Notes: a model not told the origin generated them from the letters alone. DNA of 64,000 bases from Cliona cf. orientalis (GCA_963930775.1 OZ005693.1:9236006-9300005); one strand, 5' to 3'; shown: positions 45,553 to 57,662, counted from the stretch's first letter. Numbers and translations are program-made.

Positions 45553-46927
45553 ATGATGAAACAGCTTTTGGTGATTTCAGCCCTTCTGATGATAGGAACA
45601 AGAGTGCTGGCACAGCAGCAACAGATTGAAGAGGAAAACCCAACTAGTAAGCTTCTTCTTCCAAGAAGATACAATTGTAAAAGAAAGCCGTGTGATCATG
45701 CTATCACGTTATTTGTGCATGAATCAATATAGGTGGAGCAAAAAACTGCGTTAGTAGGGAGGAGTTTGACACACTTCAAAAGGAATTATATTACTGGCAG
45801 AATACAACCATCAATCTATTGAAAAAATATCTAATTGACAACGAAGGTAATTAAATTATTGCTCAATCTATAACATTGCAAATAGTATTACAATACACAC
45901 AGAGGAGCAATCCAGCCACTGTTCAGTGAGTGATGACAGTTTCCTTAAAGATAAGGTTGAAGAATTAGATCAAAAGGTAGAAGGAATACTCAATCAGACA
46001 CAAGGTATGATTTTATCAACACACAATAAGCATACAAACCATCATCTACCACCAAGCTGAGTTTCTTTCACTTGCTTAGATATTTCAAGTGTAAAGGACA
46101 AAATTGAGAGACTTGAAGATCAACTAAGCCACCCTTCAATTGGATCGTTCCTCAACCCAGCTCCTTCTTGTCAGCTCATCCCACAAGGCTCTCCATCAGG
46201 ATACTACTGGATTCAGAATGCAGGGACTGGATATGCTAACCTGGAGTACTGTGACATGACCAGGAGATGCTGTAACAGCACAGGAGGCTGGATGAGGGTG
46301 GCCCACCTGGACATGACTGACACCAACCAACACTGCCCTTCAGGATTCAGACTGATTACATCACCAAAGAGGACATGTGGCACTCCAGGGAGAAGATGTG
46401 TGTCCACCACATTCCCCCTCAATGGAGTCAAGTACTCCAGAGTGTGCGGGAAGATCAAAGCTTACCAGTATGGCAGTCCAGATGCATTTCGCTCCTACTA
46501 TAATAATCGTGCTATTACAATAGACAATCTTTACGTTGATGGGGTCAGCTTGACTCGCGGGCGAAGTCCACGGAAACACATCTGGACATTTGCTGGTAGT
46601 CCAGATGAGACTGGTGTTAATCAACGCTACTGTCCCTGCAATACCCACTACACTGGAGTTATCCCACCATTTATAAAACAGGACTACTTCTGTGACACTG
46701 GAAGTACCTATAAATGGCAGCAACAGTTCTACTATGCAGATCCCCTTTGGGATGGCTCAGGCTGTGGTCCGAACAGCTATAGGTGCTGTGGCTTCAACAA
46801 CCCACCCTGGTTCTGTAAACAACTACCACAGCCAACCACTGATGATATTGAGATGAGGGTGTGTGTGGACCAGGCAAACACAATTGAAGATATTGCTCTA
46901 GAGACTGTTCAGATTTTTGTTCAGTAG
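45553..46927 (+). CDS. FL-B6: secreted coiled-coil fibrinogen-like protein, 385 aa
   Basis: Exons are 45553-45646, 45733-45846, 45903-46004 and 46080-46927, total 1158 nt. The 5' half is almost the same as FL-A4. Loop 1 is FRSYYNNRAITIDNLYVDG, loop 2 SPDETGVNQRY, loop 3 YKWQQQ. THG is changed to TRG and EQDY to KQDY in constant segments. C terminus is DQANTIEDIALETVQIFVQ. Promoter has degenerate CRE and a TATA box near 45473. Confidence 0.85.
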
Positions 46928-47250
46928 CTAGAATCCGATCATGAGACAATATTTTCTATAATATTATTATGTGGTAATATGTATTACAATACTATGCATG
47001 CACTACTATAGAGGCCTTAATTTTTGTGCGTGGAAATTTTCATAACTTCCATGACAACCACAAAAACTAATTGCTCCAACCTACTATCAGCCAAATGGTA
47101 CTTTGTGTTACTAACTTAAAAATCTATTGTAATAGTTGTCCACGTCACTAATAAGACTTAATTGGTCACTATTATGCAGTAATGATTATAGTGTAGCTAT
47201 ATAGTACGTGATCTTGCTGAGCTAGTTATCAAACAATGTCCCCATGCAGT

Positions 47251-47484
47251 CTGTGACACTGGGAGCAGGTACGCAGTGCAATATCAATTCTACCACGCAG
47301 ACCCTCTTTGGGATGGCTCAGGCTGTGGTCCGAACAGTAGGTGCTGTGGCTTCAACAACCCACCCTGGTTCTGTAAACAACTACCACAGCCAACCACTGA
47401 TGACATTGAGATGAGGGTGCGTATCAATGAGGGAACTTAAAATGAAGATATTGCTGTAGAATCAGTTCAGATATTTGTACAGTA
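47251..47484 (+). pseudogene. 3' fragment of a fibrinogen-like gene fused to promoter sequence
   Basis: The type I spacer (CAATGTCCCCATGCAG) runs directly into the exon 4 segment TCTGTGACACTGGGAGCAGG. The remaining ~75 codons are of the FL-B3/B7 kind (GSRYAVQYQFYHADPLWDG) with a nonsense change after INEGT and end at 47484. A clear recombination scar. Confidence 0.75.
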
Positions 47485-48930
47485 GATCACGAAATTACGT
47501 TTATAATAATATACCGGTAGCAAGTTTGATGTAATATACCTTAAAAATTGTCACTAATAACTGAGTTTGTAGTAACGTTTCAGTTTGCAAATGAATCAAT
47601 GCAGAGGAGTGCAGAACCCTCACCGCTACATGCATGCATGACTCATGCACATGTATCGATCTATAGCATGTCTCAGTGTGTATGCCTGCTCAATATCAGG
47701 AGTATTGAACTAGCTACATATCCTGCACTTTAACAGGGTTCTGATGCTCATGTTTTCTTCAGAGTCAGTGCATGATATAGCTAGGTGTAGAGGGAAGGCA
47801 CCTAGCTATGTCACTATATTAACTGAAAGCCTCTGTGACTACTTATGCACTTGAGAGCCACTGCCTGTTTACACTGTCACTGCATTGATGATTGACCAGC
47901 AAGGCACAGAATGGCAATCAGTCATGTAGCTGAGGTAGCTAGGTGCCAGGTAAACACAGACTGGCAACAGCTGCACACCACTACACCACTAGGCAGGACT
48001 TAACGTGACCACTCTTCCTTGATGCTAGTAAACCTCAGATGCCGTACTTTATCTCCTGAGACGACCCTTACCATACAGACGGACAGACGGACGGACGGAC
48101 AACAAATTGCCAAACGATTGCAGTAGCCCTTTGCCTACGCTTTGCGGCGAGGGTTAATAATATAGCTTTTTGAAACGATTCAGAATATAGTGCATGTATA
48201 CCTACATATCATGTACATGTATAATTTGCTGTCTGTGCACACACAACGTCAGCAACCAATTGGTCGCAGTATTGACCAATGGTCCATACAAATTGAAGTT
48301 CGCATAACCTTATATGGAGCCAGTGTCCCCAGTGACATCCAAAACTCTTTGAGTTATTACAGGTGCACCAGTTAATTTAACCTCATTAGTTAATTATATC
48401 CCAATGATGACATGAAACGATAGCTCACTAGAAAATGGGACAACATGATATCACTTACACCATGATGTCAATCAAGCGTCATTGTGTAACGGTACAGTAT
48501 ATTTAAGTTATAGTCAGGGGACAAACTGCTTACTTTGGGATGGACGACAAGAGGGAAGGGAGAAAATGGAATAATATTATTTGCCGTGTGCCTTAGTGTG
48601 AGGCTCACTTCGTATTTGTGCGCATGCATACACGTACACATCTGTCATAATTATGGAATTTGTTTAACCATATCTGACTCACAAGTTAGCAAATAATTAT
48701 TGGTAACTGTTACATACTAAAGTTGAATCAGTCATCAACAATATACCCATGCAGTGACGTCCAAAATTACATGGTGTGTAACTAACGATAGATGGGCTAG
48801 TATACATAACCTTCTTAGCTATTTGTACTCCGATGACATCATGAGACATTGGAACAATAATAATATAATAACAAAATAGCAACCATTGCAGAGGGCATTC
48901 CTAGATTGATGTTAGTGGTGATGTGGTCAG
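47485..48930. other. Gene-poor stretch with a tetranucleotide repeat
   Basis: 47550-48480 is not matched elsewhere in the window. It contains an ACGG microsatellite near 48079-48101, followed by CAGTAGCCCTTTGCCTACG-CTTTGCGGCGAGGGTTAATA, which looks like the end of a dispersed repeat. 48520-48930 is the type II spacer block. No coding sequence supported. Confidence 0.45.
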
Positions 48931-48939
48931 TTAGTATAT

Positions 48940-49198
48940 ATATATCACTGTAAAGAAGGAATTGTCAGATTGACAGAAAGTTTGTTATTTCAGATTTAGG
49001 TGAGTGAACAAAATTCATTAGTCATGAAGGAAAACCACATAACAGTCTTTTCCTCATTCTTAACCCGCTTTCCTACACATTCTCATGCCTTCTTGGTAAT
49101 TAACTGTGTCCATGCATCAAAATGGTTCACTCATCTGCAACCAACATGACAAATGGAATGTCATAATGACTTTTCTCTTTTACTGTGAGCTATAGCTA
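48940..49198. mobile_element. ~255-bp insert in the type II spacer before FL-B7
   Basis: The matching spacers before FL-A2, B4 and B9 read GTCAGTCAGTAGCTGTGTAAACT without a break. Here ~255 bp are inserted. Its ends (TCACTGTAAAGA and the complement of TCTTTTACTGTGA) form weak inverted repeats. Confidence 0.5.
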
Positions 49199-49475
49199 TG
49201 TAAACTCTAGTGAACCTGTCCCTTTGAGCCAGATAAACCATAGTTAGCTACTGTAGCAGCAGAAAGGACCACACAAAGTGGTGGCGACTGATAGTGACGT
49301 CAATAAAAAGATGCCACTGTGTAAATTGTACACTCTTCCTGCTAATGCATGATACTTGAGTATAATTATCATGCACTTACACATCAGTGAAGGATCATTG
49401 CATAGCTATACAAGCACCCAATAATCTCTAAGTTAGATACCCATGCACAAAGAAAGAAGACTGTGAAGTGCAGAA

Positions 49476-50862
49476 ATGCTGAAACTAGCTGTTACAGTAG
49501 TGATTTTAGCCCTCCTGACAATAGGAGGAAGAGTGCTAGCACAGCAGCAACAGATTGAAGAGGAAAACCCAACTAGTAAGCTTCTTCTTCCTTGAAAAGA
49601 TATAATGTAAAGAAACCGTATGATCATACTATTGCATTATCTGTGCATGAATCAATATAGGTGGAGCCAAAAACTGTGTTAGTAGGGAGGAGTTCGACAC
49701 ACTTCAGAAGGAGTTGAATTATTGGCAGAATACCACTATCAATCTATTGAAAAAATATCTAATTGACAATGAAGGTAATTCAATTATGGCTCAATCTAAC
49801 ATTATAATAATCATAAAATTGTAATATTATATCGACACAGAGGAGCAATCCAGTCACTGTTCAGTGAGTGATGATAGTTTCCTTAAAGATAAGGTTGAAG
49901 AATTAGATCAAAAGGTAGAAGGAATACTCAATCAGACACAAGGTATGATTTCATCAACACACAATAAGCATACAAACCATAATCTACCACCAAGCTGAGT
50001 TTCTTTCACTTGCTTAGATATTTCAAGTGTAAAGGACAAAATTGAGAGACTTGAAGATCAACTAAGTCATCCTTCAATTGGATCATTCCTCAATCCAGTT
50101 CCTTCTTGTCAGCTTATCCCACAAGGCTCTCCATCAGGACACTACTGGATTCAGAATGCAGGGACTGGATATGCTAACCTGGAGTACTGTGACATGACCA
50201 GGAGATGCTGTAACAGCACAGGAGGCTGGATGAGGGTGGCCCACCTGGACATGACTGACACCAACCAACACTGCCCTTCAGGATTCAGACTGATTACATC
50301 ACCAAAGAAGACATGTGGCACACCAGGGAGTAGATGTGTGTCCACCACATTCCCCCTCAATGGAGTCAAGTACTCCAGAGTGTGCGGGAAGATCAAAGCT
50401 TATCAGTATGGTAGTACAGACGCATTTACCCCCTACTATTTCAATCGTGCTATTACAATAGACAATCTTTACGTTGATGGGGTCAGCTTGACTCACGGGC
50501 GAAGTCCACGGAAACACATCTGGACATTTGCTGCTGGTAATGATGAGATTTACGTTAATCAACACCACTGCCCCTGTGATATCCACTACACTGGAGTTGT
50601 CCCACCATTCGTAGAGCAGGACTACTTTTGCGATACTGGAAGCAGGTACGCAGTGCAATATCAATTCTATTACGCAGACCCTCTTTGGGATGGCTCAGGC
50701 TGTGGTCCGAACAGTAGCTGCTGTGGCTTCAACAACCCACCCTGGTTCTGTAAACAACTACCACAGCCAACCACTGATGACATTGAGATGAGGGTGTGTA
50801 TGGACCAGCCAAACTCAAATGAAGATATTGCTCTAGAGACTGTTCAGATTTTTGTTCAGTAG
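49476..50862 (+). CDS. FL-B7: secreted coiled-coil fibrinogen-like protein, 386 aa, mosaic
   Basis: Exons are 49476-49575, 49661-49774, 49841-49942 and 50018-50862, total 1161 nt. The leader is type II, but introns 2 and 3 and exon 4 start (DISSV) are of the type I kind, so the gene is a hybrid. Loop 1 is FTPYYFNRAITIDNLYVDG, loop 2 NDEIYVNQHH, loop 3 SRYAVQYQ. TGACGTCA at 49295-49302. Confidence 0.85.
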
Positions 50863-51458
50863 CTAGAATCCGATCATGAGACTATATTTTCTATTATGTT
50901 TTAATATGTATAATAATACTATGCATGCACTACAGTAACTGTAGAGGCCTTAATTTTTGTGCGTGGAAATTTTCATAACTGCCATGACAACCACGAAAAC
51001 TAATTGCTCCAACCTACTATCCGCCAAACGGCACTTTGTGTTACTAACTTAAAAATCCATTGTAACAGTTGTCCACGTCACTAATAAGACTTAATTGGTC
51101 ACTATTATGCAGTAATGATTATAGTGTAGCTATAGTATGTGACCTTGCTGAGCTAGTTATCAACAATGTCCCCATGCAGTGACGTCCGAAACTTGTGTGT
51201 AACAACAGATGGCCTGGTTTACTTACTTTGTTAGCTATAGTTGTACCCCAATGACGTCATGAGACATGGTCAAACAATGGGGCGAAATAACAGTTATTAT
51301 CATATTATGCACGTTTATACGTCAAAGAAGGATCATCATGCACTTATACGTCAACGAAGGTCATTGTCTGCAGCTATAAAAGCATTCAACAATCTCCGAG
51401 TTAGATACTCATACACAGAGGTAGCAACAAAAAAGCTAGATTTTATTGAGTTGCAGAA
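50863..51458 (+). promoter_or_regulatory. Spacer and type I promoter of FL-B8
   Basis: Perfect TGACGTCA at 51252-51259, ACGTCAAAGAAGG and ACGTCAACGAAGG repeats, TATA box near 51375. Otherwise non-coding. Confidence 0.5.
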
Positions 51459-52845
51459 ATGTTGAAACAGCTTTTGGTGATTTCAGCCCTCCTGATGATA
51501 GGAGGAAGAGTGCTAGCACAGCAGCAACAGATTGAAGAGAACCTGACTAGTAAGCTTCTTCTTCCGAGAAGATACAATGTAATGAAAACCATGTGATCCT
51601 ACTATCGCATTATTTGTGAATGAATCAATATAGGTGGAGCGAAAAACTGTGTTAGTAGAGAGGAGTTTGACACACTTCAGAAGGAGTTACATTATTGGCA
51701 GAATACCACTATCAACTTATTGAAAAAATATCTAATTGACAACGAAGGTAATTAAATTATTGCTCAATCTAACAATGCAATAATTATGTATAACATAATA
51801 GCTACAGAGGAGCAATCCAGTCACTGTTCAGTGAGTGATGACAGTTTCCTCAAAGATAAGGTTGAAGAATTAGATCAAAAGGTAGAAGGAATACTCAATC
51901 AGACACAAGGTATGATTTCATCAACACACAATAAGCATACAAACCATAATCTACCACCAAGCTGAGCTTCTATCACTTTTTTTTATAGATATTTCAAGTG
52001 TAAAGGATAAAATTGGGAGACTTGAAGATCAACTGAGTCACCCACCACTGGGATCATTCCTCAACCCAGCTCCTTCTTGTCAGCTCATCCCACAAGGCTC
52101 TCCATCAGGACACTACTGGATTCAGAATGCAGGGACTGGATATGCTAACCTGGAGTACTGTGACATGACCAGGAGATGCTGTAACAGCACAGGAGGCTGG
52201 ATGAGGGTGGCCCACCTGGACATGACTGACACCAACCAACACTGCCCTTCAGGATTCAGACTGATTACATCACCAAAGAGGACATGTGGCACTCCAGGGA
52301 GAAGATGTGTGTCCACCACATTCCCCCTCAATGGAGTCAAGTACTCCAGAGTGTGCGGGAAGATCAAAGCTTATCAGTACCAAAATACTAATGCATTTCT
52401 TGCCTATGGCAATGATTGTAGCCGTACAATTGATGACAACTATGTCGATGGCGTTAGCCTCACTCATGGGCAGAGACCAAGAAATCACATCTGGACATTT
52501 GCAGCAGCTTACGGTGATATCAGATACAGTTTTAGTGCCTGCCCTTGTACTAAGGTGGATACTCCGTACACTGGAGTTGTCCCACCATTCATAGGGCAGG
52601 ATTACTTCTGTGATACTGGAAATAGATATAATCCAGCACGACCACAGTGGTACCACGCAGATCCTCTATGGGATGGCTCAGGCTGTGGTCCCACCAGTAG
52701 CTGCTGTGGCTTCAACAACCCACCCTGGTTCTGTAAACAACTACCACAGCCAACCACTGATGACATTGAGATGAGGGTGTGTACGAATGAGCCAAACTAC
52801 CAAGAAGATATTGCTCTAGAGACTGTTCAGATTTTTGTACAATAG
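51459..52845 (+). CDS. FL-B8: secreted coiled-coil fibrinogen-like protein, 387 aa, most divergent intact loops
   Basis: Exons are 51459-51549, 51634-51747, 51808-51909 and 51989-52845, total 1164 nt. The constant half up to CGKIKAYQY is like other copies, then the loops differ strongly: QNTNAFLAYGNDCSRTIDDNY with an extra cysteine, AYGDIRYSFSA, CTKVDTPYTG and DTGNRYNPARPQWYHADP. The tail (NEPNYQEDIALETVQIFVQ) returns to the FL-A1 kind, as does the 3' flank. Confidence 0.85.
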
Positions 52846-53720
52846 GGCAGGAGAACTATAATTTCGTAGGTTTGAGTGTGTGTCTACTTTTGGTAGCTTT
52901 ATAGTATGCAGTACAGTAAAGGATAGGCATTGATTCAGAATTAATATTTAGTTTTTGGGCTCATGCATATTGTGTAATGGTAAAGTATATTTTACGATAA
53001 AAAGTTATAGTCAAGGGACAAACTGCTTACTTTCGGATGGACGACAAAAGGGAAGGGAGAAAATTTATTTGCTGTGTGCCTTAGTGTGAGGCAACTAATC
53101 ATCTCACTTTGTATTTGTACGCATGCATATATACATATCCGTCATAATTATGGAATTTGTTTAATCAGGTCTGACTCACAAGTTAGCAAATAATAATTAT
53201 TGGTATACACACTAAAGTTGAACCAGTCATAAACAATGTACCCATGCAGTGACATCCAAAATTGGTACATGTATGTAACTAACGATAGATGGGCCAGTTT
53301 ACATAACCTTCTTAGCTATTTGTACCCCAATGACATCATGAGACATTGGAACAATAATATAACAAAATAGCAACTATTGCAGACAGCATTCCTAGATTGA
53401 CGTTAGTGGTGATGTGGTCAGTCAGTAGCTGTGTAAACTGTAGTGAGCCTGTCCCTTTGAGCCAGATAAACCACAGTTAGCTACGTACTGCAGCAGCAGA
53501 AAGGACCACACAAAGTGGTGGCATGAACTGATAGTGACGTCAATAAAGAATGGTATACTGTGTAAATTGTACACTCTTCCTGCTAATGCATGATACTTTA
53601 GTAATTATCATGCACTTACACATCAGTGAAGGATCATTGCATAGCTCTATGTATATAAGCTCCCAACAATCTCTAAGTTAGATACTCATGCACACAGAAA
53701 GAGGACTTTGAAGTGCAGAA
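52846..53720 (+). promoter_or_regulatory. Spacer and type II promoter of FL-B9
   Basis: Matches 2825-3697. TGACGTCA at 53535-53542 and a TATATAAG-like box near 53652. No gene. Confidence 0.5.
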
Positions 53721-55202
53721 ATGCTGAAACTAGCTGTTACAGTAGTGATTTTAGCCCTCCTGACGATAGGAGAAAGAGTGCTAGCACAGCAGCAACAGAT
53801 TGAAAAGGAAAACCCGACTAGTAAGCTGCTTCTTCTGAGAAGATACAATGTAACGGAAACTGTATGATCATACTATCACATTATTTGTGTATGAATGAAT
53901 ATATAGGTGGAGCAAAAAACTGTGTTAGTAGGGAGGAGTTTGATATACTTCAGAAGGAGCTATATTATTGGCAGAATACCACTATTAATTTATTGAAAAA
54001 ATACCTAATTGACAACGAAGGTAATTTAATTAATCATTGCTGAATCTGCAAGCATATAATTATATAGCCACAAAGGAGCAATCCAGCCACTGTTCAGTGA
54101 GAGATGACAGCTTCCTTAAAGACAAGGTTGAAGAATTAGACCAAAAAGTAGAGGGAATACTCAACCAGACACAAGGTAACCAACTACACATTCATCATGA
54201 GTAATATTATTAGCCTAGCTGACTTGACCAAAACACAATCATTAGGCTAGCTACACAACTTAAAACTGTTCTACGGCTTGATAACAACAGCATGCACGTA
54301 GACATAGTCTGATTTACTACAACTAAGCTGAATTTTATCACCTGTTTATAGCTGTTAGCACCGACATTTCAAGTGTAAAGAACAAAATTGAGAGCCTTGA
54401 AGATCAACTGAGTCACCCTTCGATGGGATCATTCCTCAACCCAGCTCCTTCTTGTCAGCTCATCCCACAAGACTCTCAATCAGGACACTACTGGATTCAG
54501 AATGCAGGGACTGGATATGCTAACCTGGAGTACTGTGACATGACCAGGAGATGCTGTAATAGCACAGGAGGCTGGATGAGGGTGGCCCACCTGGACATGA
54601 CTGATACCAACCAAAACTGCCCTTCAGGATTCAGACTGATTACATCACCAAAGAGGACATGTGGCACTCCAGGGAGTAGATGTGTGTCCACTACCTTCCC
54701 CCTCAATGGAGTCAAGTACTCCAGAGTGTGCGGGAAGATCAAAGCTTATCAGTATGGTAGTCCAGATGCATTCTACTATGCAAATCATGCCATTACAATA
54801 GACAATTATTATGTTGATGGGATCAGCTTGACTCATGGACAAAGTCCACGGACACACATCTGGACATTTGCTGCTGGTCCAGATGAGACTAGCTTTAATC
54901 AATACCGCTGCCCCTGTAATATCCGCTACACTGGAGTTGTCCCTCCATTTATACAACAGGACTACTTCTGTGACACTGGAAGTACCTATCGATGGAAATA
55001 TCAATTCTACCACGCAGATCCTCTTTGGGATGGCTCAGGCTGTGGTCCCAACAGTAGGTGCTGTGGCTTCAACAACCCACCCTGGTTCTGTAAACAACTA
55101 CCACAGCCAACCACTGATGACATTGAGATGAGGGTGTGTATGGATGAACCAAACTCCAATGAAGATATTGCTCTAGAGACTGTTCAAATTTTTGTACAGT
55201 AG
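53721..55202 (+). CDS. FL-B9: secreted coiled-coil fibrinogen-like protein, 390 aa, shifted acceptor
   Basis: Exons are 53721-53820, 53907-54020, 54068-54175 and 54352-55202, total 1173 nt. The usual exon 3 acceptor (CACAG) is mutated to CACAAAG, which would lose two bases. An upstream TATAG acceptor at 54066-54067 keeps the frame and adds two residues. Type II leader. Loop 1 FYYANHAITIDNYYVDG, loop 2 PDETSFNQYR, loop 3 YRWKYQ. Counterpart of FL-A2 by spacer and intron 3. Confidence 0.75.
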
Positions 55203-55749
55203 CTAGAATCCGATCACGAGACTGTTACAGTAATAATATTAGCTATTTATAATAATAGCTTCTATAATTATGTAGCTACTATAATATTATGCATGCATGC
55301 ATTCCTGTAGAGGCCTTAATTAATGGAAAATTTCAGAACTGCCAAGTCAATCACGAAAACTAATTGCTCCAACCTACTATCTGCCAAAATGGTACTTTGC
55401 GATAATAACTTAAAAATCCATTGTTGTTCATGTCACTAACAAATTGGTCACTATTACGTAGTAACAATATCCCCATGGCAGTGATGTCCGAAATTTGTAC
55501 GTAACTAACAATAAATGGTCCAGTTTACTTAACTTTGTTGGCTAGTTGTGCCCCAATGACGTCATGAAATATGGACAAAGAATGGGACGACATAACAATT
55601 ATGAGTTTACACGTCAATGAAGGACCTTTGTGCACTTACATGTCAATGAAGGGTCATGGTATGCAGCTATAAAAGTATCCAACAATCTCTGAGTTAGATA
55701 TTCACACACAGAGGTAGCAACAAAAAAGAGATTTTATTGAGTTGCAGAA
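55203..55749 (+). promoter_or_regulatory. Spacer and type I promoter of FL-B10
   Basis: Perfect TGACGTCA at 55557-55564, two ACGTCAATGAAGG-type repeats and TATA box TATAAAAG at 55668-55675. Matches the region before FL-A1. Confidence 0.55.
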
Positions 55750-57132
55750 ATGATGAAACAGCTTTTGGTGATTTCAGCCCTCCTGATGATAGGAGGAAGA
55801 GTGCTAGCACAGCAGCAACAGATTGAAGAGGAAAACCCGACTAGTAAGCTGCTTCTTCCAAGAAGATACAATGTAAAAGAAAGCTGTGTGATCATACAAT
55901 CACTTTATTTGTGCATGAATCAATATAGGTGGAGCAAAAAACTGCGTTAGTAGGGAGGAGTTTGACACACTTCAAAAGGAATTATATTACTGGCAGAATA
56001 CAACTATCAATCTATTGAAAAAATATCTAATTGACAACGAACTTCAAGGTAATTAAATTATTGCTCAATCTATAAAATTGCAATTAATTGTACAATACAC
56101 ACAGAGGAACAATCCAGCCACTGTTCAGTGAGTGATGACAGTTTCCTTAAAGATAAGGTTGAAGAATTAGATCAAAAGGTAGAAGGAATACTCAATCAGA
56201 CACAAGGTATGATTTCATCAACACACAATAAGCATACAAACTATAATCTACCACCAAGCTGAGTTTCTTTCACTTGCTTAGATATTTCAAGTGTAAAGGA
56301 CAAAATTGAGAGACTTGAAGATCAACTAAGTCATCCTTCAATTGGATCATTCCTCAACCCAGCTCCTTCTTGTCAGCTCATCCCACAAGGCTCTCCATCA
56401 GGATACTACTGGATTCAGAATGCAGGGACTGGATATGCTAACCTGGAGTACTGTGACATGACCAGGAGATGCTGTAACAGCACAGGAGGCTGGATGAGGG
56501 TGGCCCACCTGGACATGACTGACACCAACCAACACTGCCCTTCAGGATTCAGACTGATTGCATCACCAAAGAGGACATGTGGCACTCCAGGGAGTAGATG
56601 TGTGTCCACCACATTCCCCCTCAATGGAGTCAAGTACTCCAGAGTGTGCGGGAAGATCAAAGCTTATCAGTATGGTAGCCCAGATGCATTTAAGCCCTAC
56701 CTTCTCAATCGTGCCATTACAATAGACCACAGTTACATTGATGGGATCAGCTTGACTCATGGACAGAGTCCACGGAAACATATCTGGACATTTGCTGCTG
56801 GTCCAGATGAGATTAGCTCTGATCAAAACCGTTGCCCCTGCAATATAAATGTCATTGACACTGGAGTTGTCCCTCCATTCATAGGGCAGGACTACTTCTG
56901 TGACTCTGGAAGTACATATGCATGGCAACGTCAGTTCTACTATGCAGATCCTCTTTGGGATGGCTCAGGCTGTGGTCCGAACAGTAGGTGCTGTGGCTTC
57001 AACAACCCACCCTGGTTCTGTAAACAACTACCACAGCCAACCACTGATGATATTGAGATGAGGGTGTGTGTGAATCAAGCCACCAGTGATGAGGATATCG
57101 TTCTTGAAGATGTAGAAATTTATGTCCAATAA
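55750..57132 (+). CDS. FL-B10: secreted coiled-coil fibrinogen-like protein, 388 aa, recombinant
   Basis: Exons are 55750-55843, 55929-56048, 56105-56206 and 56282-57132, total 1167 nt. The 5' exons and introns are of the FL-A1 kind, including the extra LQ in exon 2. The C terminus (NQATSDEDIVLEDVEIYVQ), stop overlapping AATAAA, and 3' palindrome are of the FL-A5 kind. The middle loops (FKPYLLNRAITIDHSYIDG, PDEISSDQNR, CNINVIDTG) match FL-B5. It is therefore a three-way mosaic and sits next to BORCS6 as FL-A5 does. Confidence 0.85.
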
Positions 57133-57153
57133 AACTTAAGATATAGATAATTA

Positions 57154-57180
57154 TTTTGGTGATCATCATGATCACCAAAA
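57154..57180. repeat. Palindrome in the 3' flank of FL-B10
   Basis: Same 13-bp arms and single central base as at 10547-10573. Confidence 0.7.
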
Positions 57181-57662
57181 GTCTTATATAGTCGTGCATG
57201 ATAGTGTATGATTTTGAGATGTAAGATAATCACTGTAGTATCAAGACAACAATATTTTGATTCTGTACCAAGCAGAAATGTTGAAACAAATCCCCCTGGC
57301 CCAAATGAAATACATGTAGGTGAGGATTTACTTTAAATTATCATTTGCGTCGGTATATTCAGGAACCATAAAATATTAGTAGTATTTGGATAATTTTTGG
57401 GTCGCTTCTTCCAAAGATTAGTATATTTAGATCATCACTAGCAACATCATATTAATATAGTGGGTGTGGTTGAAAATGGACATGCATTTATGCGTGGACA
57501 TACATGTACATATGTTGCATTAATTTTTACTCTATCATGCACATTATGTGGTTACATCAATGATATACATTAGAAATAACATGCATGATTGCCATATTTT
57601 TACTAGTATGCATGCACAGCTTTATATTATTTCATAAAAGAAACCATGCATCATACAATGTA

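Noticed and set aside
48079..48101. ACGG repeat as a regulatory array
   Set aside because: Looks like an ordinary microsatellite at the end of a dispersed repeat.
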